A DNA stretch of 64,000 nt, from NCBI GenBank assembly GCA_900544275.1, contig UQUU01000007.1, positions 37,039-101,038 on the forward strand, written 5' to 3'. The DNA comes from an uncultured Succiniclasticum sp. Lineage in GTDB: Bacteria; Bacillota; Negativicutes; Acidaminococcales; Acidaminococcaceae. The notes under the pieces are model-generated. The model ran no database searches. It saw only the letters and a program-made list of their open reading frames with translations, and was not told the origin of the DNA. The position numbers and the translations under genes were made by a program. This document shows positions 61,546 through 64,000 of the stretch, piece after piece (positions within the stretch are counted from its first letter, which is position 1; each line of letters opens with the position of its first letter).

Positions 61546-61761
61546 TCAGTGCCTGGCAGCATACTCCCGCCAGAACTCATCGAATACTGCTAATTTGACC
61601 CGTATGACCTTGCTGTACGCCACCACGCCATCACGGTATCGCCGATTTGCCTTCATGTCCCGCAGCAGGCTATACACGTGATTGCGCCCTAAGGAGTATG
61701 CCTTGCAGATCTCTTTCGGGGAAGCGTATAATTGCTGCAGCTCCGTAATTTTAACTTCCAT
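61546..61761 (-). CDS. Excisionase-like / HTH phage protein
   Basis: 71 residues: LQQLYASPKEICKAYSLGRNHVYSLLRDMK is a winged-helix, MerR/Xis-like DNA-binding pattern, followed by a basic KVIRVKLAVFDEFW. The gene starts after GGAGG. It could be an excisionase or an early regulator. Confidence 0.65.
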   Translation of the reverse strand: MEVKITELQQLYASPKEICKAYSLGRNHVYSLLRDMKANRRYRDGVVAYSKVIRVKLAVFDEFWREYAARH

Positions 61762-61892
61762 AGCTTTCCTCCTTTCGCGGATTGATCTTGCTTAATTTCA
61801 TTTTTGCGCGCATCCGCCCAGTACACTTTTATCGACGAAAACTACGTGAGCGTTATCCCGGGCGCTGAAATTGCTTATGTCTCAATTCAGGG

Positions 61893-62033
61893 TTAAATTT
61901 TCACATTAAGAGTACAGTTACAGCTGTACTCTTTTTGTATTTTTGCCGCAACAGCCGCAGCTCGCTTAAGCTCTTCAAAAGTACCTATTAACATTTCGAT
62001 GTTTATTGTTAATTTCTCGTTGTCTGGTTTCAT
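61893..62033 (-). CDS. Small phage protein overlapping an inverted repeat
   Basis: 46 residues (MKPDNEKLTINIEMLIGTFE and on to CTLNVKI), after GGGAGG. Its 3' part contains the 9-bp inverted repeat AGAGTACAG/CTGTACTCT (61909-61932). Confidence 0.55.
   Translation of the reverse strand: MKPDNEKLTINIEMLIGTFEELKRAAAVAAKIQKEYSCNCTLNVKI
61909..61938 (+). terminator. Inverted repeat with T-run inside a small gene
   Basis: AGAGTACAG-TTACAG-CTGTACTCT followed by TTTTTGT on the plus strand. It resembles a plus-strand terminator but lies in a minus-strand coding region; an operator role is also possible. Confidence 0.35.
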
Positions 62034-62090
62034 CTTTTCACCTCCCTTCATGCCTACCGCATCTTCTCTGTGGATAACTTTTATTCTCTG

Positions 62091-62099
62091 TGTTATAAT
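62091..62099 (+). promoter_or_regulatory. Promoter of the plus-strand gene at 62146
   Basis: TGTTATAAT extended -10 (TATAAT at 62094-62099) with TGGATA 17 bases upstream (62071-62076) as a partial -35. Confidence 0.6.
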
Positions 62100-62145
62100 T
62101 TATGTACCAGTTGCCACCAAAATAAATTACAAAGGAGATTGCCAT

Positions 62146-62481
62146 ATGGATATCAAACTTGCTAAGCTGCTGATTTTTGAAACAAGAAACTCTTTAAACA
62201 AGTTGCATACTGCGGAAAAAAAAATTTATGCCAATGACAAAAGGGATGTTTTTAAACCGATTTTTTCGGATCCTGATTATGCAGAAGCAGAGCATGAGAT
62301 AAAGCTCTTTGCGAAACAATTAGAAACCCAGACCGGCGTTTCTTTTGAGTTAAAGGGAAGCGATTTTCTTTCTGCTACTATGGCCACACAAGCCGTGGAA
62401 CCAAAATTAAAGGCTATTGAACAAGTAGCTCTGGTATTATCTCGTCATGACGATTCCCCAGAATGTAATAATCATCAGTAA
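62146..62481 (+). CDS. Hypothetical plus-strand phage protein
   Basis: 111 residues from the ATG at 62146, after AAAGGAGAT. MDIKLAKLLIFETRNSLNKL then helical, charged and soluble. It has its own promoter against the early genes and its 3' end overlaps that of the minus-strand gene at 62414 by 68 bases. It may be expressed in the lysogen. No family recognised. Confidence 0.6.
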   Translation: MDIKLAKLLIFETRNSLNKLHTAEKKIYANDKRDVFKPIFSDPDYAEAEHEIKLFAKQLETQTGVSFELKGSDFLSATMATQAVEPKLKAIEQVALVLSRHDDSPECNNHQ

Positions 62482-62605
62482 CTTTCAGTAGCACCCATCC
62501 TCTTTTAATCAAATCATTCACAAGTGGATACTTTGCGTGTTTTACAGCAACCACTTTCCTGATGCTATTAACGGTAGCATCAGGATTTTCTTTTTTCTCT
62601 TCCAT
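62414..62605 (-). CDS. Small early phage protein
   Basis: 63 residues from the ATG at 62605 (MEEKKENPDATVNSIRKV), after GGTGGGG. KHAKYPLVNDLIKRGWVLLKV follows. Its 3' end overlaps the plus-strand gene (62146-62481). Confidence 0.5.
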   Translation of the reverse strand: MEEKKENPDATVNSIRKVVAVKHAKYPLVNDLIKRGWVLLKVTDDYYILGNRHDEIIPELLVQ

Positions 62606-62771
62606 TTCCCCACCTCTCTCCGTCATCGTTCACACAAACATTGGTCTTTAAGCTATTAGCGAAAGCCTTCTGTACAGACTGAATAAATTTATCCACTTCA
62701 TGAGCCTCAATGCGCTGGGGCTCTTTTTTAATGAGCTCTAACAACTCTTCTGGTGTGCACTCAATTTTCAT
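62580..62771 (-). CDS. Small early phage protein
   Basis: 63 residues from the ATG at 62771 (MKIECTPEELLELIKKEPQR), after GGTGGGAG. Acidic N-terminal helix, basic C-terminus. Overlaps the following gene by 26 bases. Confidence 0.5.
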   Translation of the reverse strand: MKIECTPEELLELIKKEPQRIEAHEVDKFIQSVQKAFANSLKTNVCVNDDGERWGNGREKRKS

Positions 62772-62807
62772 CTCTCCCACCCCCTCTCTTCGTCCAACAC
62801 CTCCTTG

Positions 62808-62816
62808 TGGTATAAT
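62808..62816 (+). promoter_or_regulatory. Extended -10 promoter of the plus-strand gene at 62841
   Basis: TGGTATAAT (TATAAT at 62811-62816); no good -35. The AAGGAGGTGAT ribosome site follows directly. Confidence 0.6.
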
Positions 62817-62840
62817 GCTTGCAGAAAGGAGGTGATTACA

Positions 62841-63155
62841 ATGGGCATATCCATAAAGCACTCCGGAAGCAGCTTCGATGAATTCGTGAATCGAGTAAAC
62901 AGGTTATCTAAGAAAACAACCGTTAGCTTCGCGGAACTGTTCAATGAAACATTCATGCGAGAATATACGAAGTGTTCTTCTTTTGATGAATTCTTAGAAT
63001 CTGGCGGATTTAAAGTGACATCAATCGAAGATTTCAAAGCTATTCCTGACGCTGAATTTGACGATTACATCCATCGCAACACTGCCTTTGAATCTTGGGA
63101 AGATATGCAAAAGCAGGCGCACGCTTACTGGATCAAGAAGCAACTAAATTCTTAA
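62841..63155 (+). CDS. Hypothetical plus-strand phage protein
   Basis: 104 residues from the ATG at 62841 after AGGAGGTGATTACA, an excellent ribosome site. Contains ISIKHSGSSFDEFVNRVNRLSKK and SFDEFLESGGFKVTSIEDFKAI. Own promoter, lone gene against the early operon, 3' end overlapping the small minus-strand gene by 12 bases. Candidate lysogenic gene; I do not recognise the family. Confidence 0.65.
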   Translation: MGISIKHSGSSFDEFVNRVNRLSKKTTVSFAELFNETFMREYTKCSSFDEFLESGGFKVTSIEDFKAIPDAEFDDYIHRNTAFESWEDMQKQAHAYWIKKQLNS

Positions 63156-63269
63156 TACAATGTGTACCGAGGTTCTTCCGGTACTGGTAATTTCTACCTC
63201 AACGTTGCCAGTATCGGATTTTTCTGTCTCGATTTCCAATTCCATTTGTAGCAGCTCACTTATCTTCAC
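63144..63269 (-). CDS. Small early phage protein
   Basis: 41 residues from a GTG after GGGGGTGGGAAA: MKISELLQMELEIETEKSDT and on to VHIVLRI. Acidic, beta-prone. Confidence 0.5.
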   Translation of the reverse strand: MKISELLQMELEIETEKSDTGNVEVEITSTGRTSVHIVLRI

Positions 63270-63345
63270 TTTCCCACCCCCTCTCACCGCTGACGGTACT
63301 CGCAATATTGATTGCGTGGCGCATTTTGTCTATTGCATTAGACAT
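63256..63345 (-). CDS. Possible 29-residue early phage peptide
   Basis: MSNAIDKMRHAINIASTVSG and on to WESEDK; starts one base after the Cro-like stop codon and overlaps the next gene by 14 bases. There is no good ribosome site, so translation would depend on coupling. Confidence 0.3.
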   Translation of the reverse strand: MSNAIDKMRHAINIASTVSGERGWESEDK

Positions 63346-63346
63346 T

Positions 63347-63535
63347 TTAAGCAAATAAATCGGGGACTTCACAGTGCAAAGCATATGCAATGGCCTGTAA
63401 CGTACTACTTTTTACCACAATTTCTTGTCCACTTTCTAACGCTACAATAGTAGCTCTTGATACGCCTGCCTCTTGCGCTAATTCGGCTTGTGTTAGCTTT
63501 TTCTCTTTGCGGATTTGCTCGACTTTGTATTGCAT
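63347..63535 (-). CDS. Cro-like XRE-family regulator
   Basis: 62 residues, a single HTH: VEQIRKEKKLTQAELAQEAGVSRATIVALESGQ. It is the first gene of the early operon, divergent from the CI-like repressor. It probably represses the lysogenic promoter and early genes on entry to the lytic cycle. The gene starts after GGAAGGAG. Confidence 0.85.
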   Translation of the reverse strand: MQYKVEQIRKEKKLTQAELAQEAGVSRATIVALESGQEIVVKSSTLQAIAYALHCEVPDLFA

Positions 63536-63576
63536 TTTTACTCTCCTTCCTTTTTGGCATTTTTGCCTTTGTGTCT

Positions 63577-63605
63577 ATTGTAATTGACGGTCAATACCTT
63601 GTCAA
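63577..63605 (-). promoter_or_regulatory. Early (lytic) promoter
   Basis: On the minus strand TTGACA (63605-63600), 17 bases, TACAAT (63582-63577). The spacer holds the palindrome at 63583-63595. Confidence 0.8.
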
Positions 63606-63618
63606 CCCCAATTGACAA
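63583..63618. promoter_or_regulatory. Operators of the lysis-lysogeny switch
   Basis: O1: ATTGAC-G-GTCAAT (63583-63595). O2: TTGTCAA-N6-TTGACAA (63599-63605 and 63612-63618). Both have GTCAA/TTGAC half-sites. O1 lies in the spacer of the lytic promoter, O2 over both -35 boxes. A single half-site ATTGAC at 63644-63649 lies by the repressor start. Confidence 0.7.
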
Positions 63619-63640
63619 AATATTTTTTTCGATGTATAAT
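63612..63640 (+). promoter_or_regulatory. Repressor (lysogenic) promoter
   Basis: TTGACA (63612-63617), 17-base spacer, TATAAT (63635-63640): both hexamers perfect. It drives the CI-like gene; its -35 lies in O2. Confidence 0.85.
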
Positions 63641-63671
63641 GCAATTGACTTTAGAGGAAGGGTACAGGCTT

Positions 63672-64000
63672 ATGAAATTTAATGAATGGATTTACACCTA
63701 TAGAAAAACACATAGTCTATCTATGCAAGGAATGGCAGATCTATGCGGTTTAAGCAAGCAATATATCTCTGTCTTAGAAAAGGGGATTAATCCCAACACA
63801 AAAAAAGAATTTATTCCTTCAATTGAAACCGTTAAAAAAATTGCTGACGCAACAGGAACCAACCTAACCACATTGATTGCAATGCTTGATGGTGATCAAT
63901 TAATATCTATCAACAGTCCTGACCCCATTCCGCACATCAAAGGTATCCGTATCCCGATTTTGGGTCGAGTCGTGGCCGGCATTCCGCTGGAAGCCATTGA
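63672..64000 (+). CDS. CI-like phage repressor (3' end outside the window)
   Basis: N-terminal XRE HTH (MSMQGMADLCGLSKQYISVLEKG region, residues 17-39) followed by a linker and the start of a LexA/S24-type peptidase domain (PILGRVVAGIPLEAI), including the Ala-Gly cut site. It therefore should be inactivated by RecA-triggered self-cleavage. It is cut off by the window edge. It is the only plus-strand regulator, divergent from the Cro-like gene. Confidence 0.9.
   Translation, partial: MKFNEWIYTYRKTHSLSMQGMADLCGLSKQYISVLEKGINPNTKKEFIPSIETVKKIADATGTNLTTLIAMLDGDQLISINSPDPIPHIKGIRIPILGRVVAGIPLEAI

Larger units (their letters stand above)
30341..64000. mobile_element. PBSX/Xkd-type myovirus prophage (right end outside the window)
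   Basis: A continuous set of lysis, tail, head, packaging, replication and regulatory genes lies here, nearly all on the minus strand, ending in a CI-like repressor on the plus strand. A contractile tail is shown by sheath, tube, hub, spike-region and baseplate J-like genes. All the essential structural classes visible so far are intact, so the element may be active. No integrase is present in the window; it should lie beyond the repressor. Confidence 0.95.

Overview
The window joins about 30 kb of bacterial chromosome to most of a tailed temperate prophage that runs off the right edge. Gene content (rapZ, BioW-type biotin synthesis, Bacillus-like UvrABC, Fe-S fumarase with NAD malic enzyme, sfsA, TrmO) and textbook sigma-A promoters, many with an extended -10 TGnTATAAT, point to a Bacillota host. 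I lean to Negativicutes because several exported proteins and the phage lysis module would suit an organism with an outer membrane. That placement is inference.

Chromosome, 1-30.3 kb, nearly all on the minus strand: rapZ (partial); bioD-bioA-bioW-bioF behind a perfect TTGACA-N17-TATAAT promoter flanked by two BirA-like operators; an AT-rich stretch of exported or membrane proteins (lipoprotein, ankyrin-repeat protein, zinc-ribbon membrane protein) with a poly-G tract in a possible promoter; a Cof-type HAD phosphatase; uvrB-uvrA-uvrC plus a small membrane protein; exoIII, an rRNA methyltransferase and divergent sfsA; malic enzyme with two-subunit fumarase (fumarate to malate to pyruvate); then a phosphoesterase, RdgB, a CofE-like protein, a thioesterase, TrmO and a glycine-zipper exported protein.

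Prophage, about 30.34 kb to the right edge: a PBSX/Xkd-type myovirus. Read right to left it has a CI-like repressor and divergent Cro-like regulator with shared operators; small early genes; a recombination and replication module (Sak4-like ATPase, PD-(D/E)XK nuclease, NinB-like protein, SSB, initiator with internal repeats, loader-like protein, RuvC-like resolvase); an HNH protein and a late-regulator-like protein next to an 80-bp array of eight decamers; terminase, portal, MuF head protein, scaffold and capsid; connectors, sheath, tube, tail-assembly chaperone with a -1 frameshift site, tape measure, baseplate, fibre; and a lysis cassette with a YkuD-fold enzyme.

Three cargo-type elements stand out: a MuF head protein with an extra C-terminal domain followed by a small acidic protein (toxin and immunity candidate); a counter-oriented DUF4393/Abi-alpha-like gene with its own promoter; and two other plus-strand genes in the early region with their own extended -10 promoters. 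No tRNA, rRNA, CRISPR array, insertion sequence or integrase was recognised in the window.
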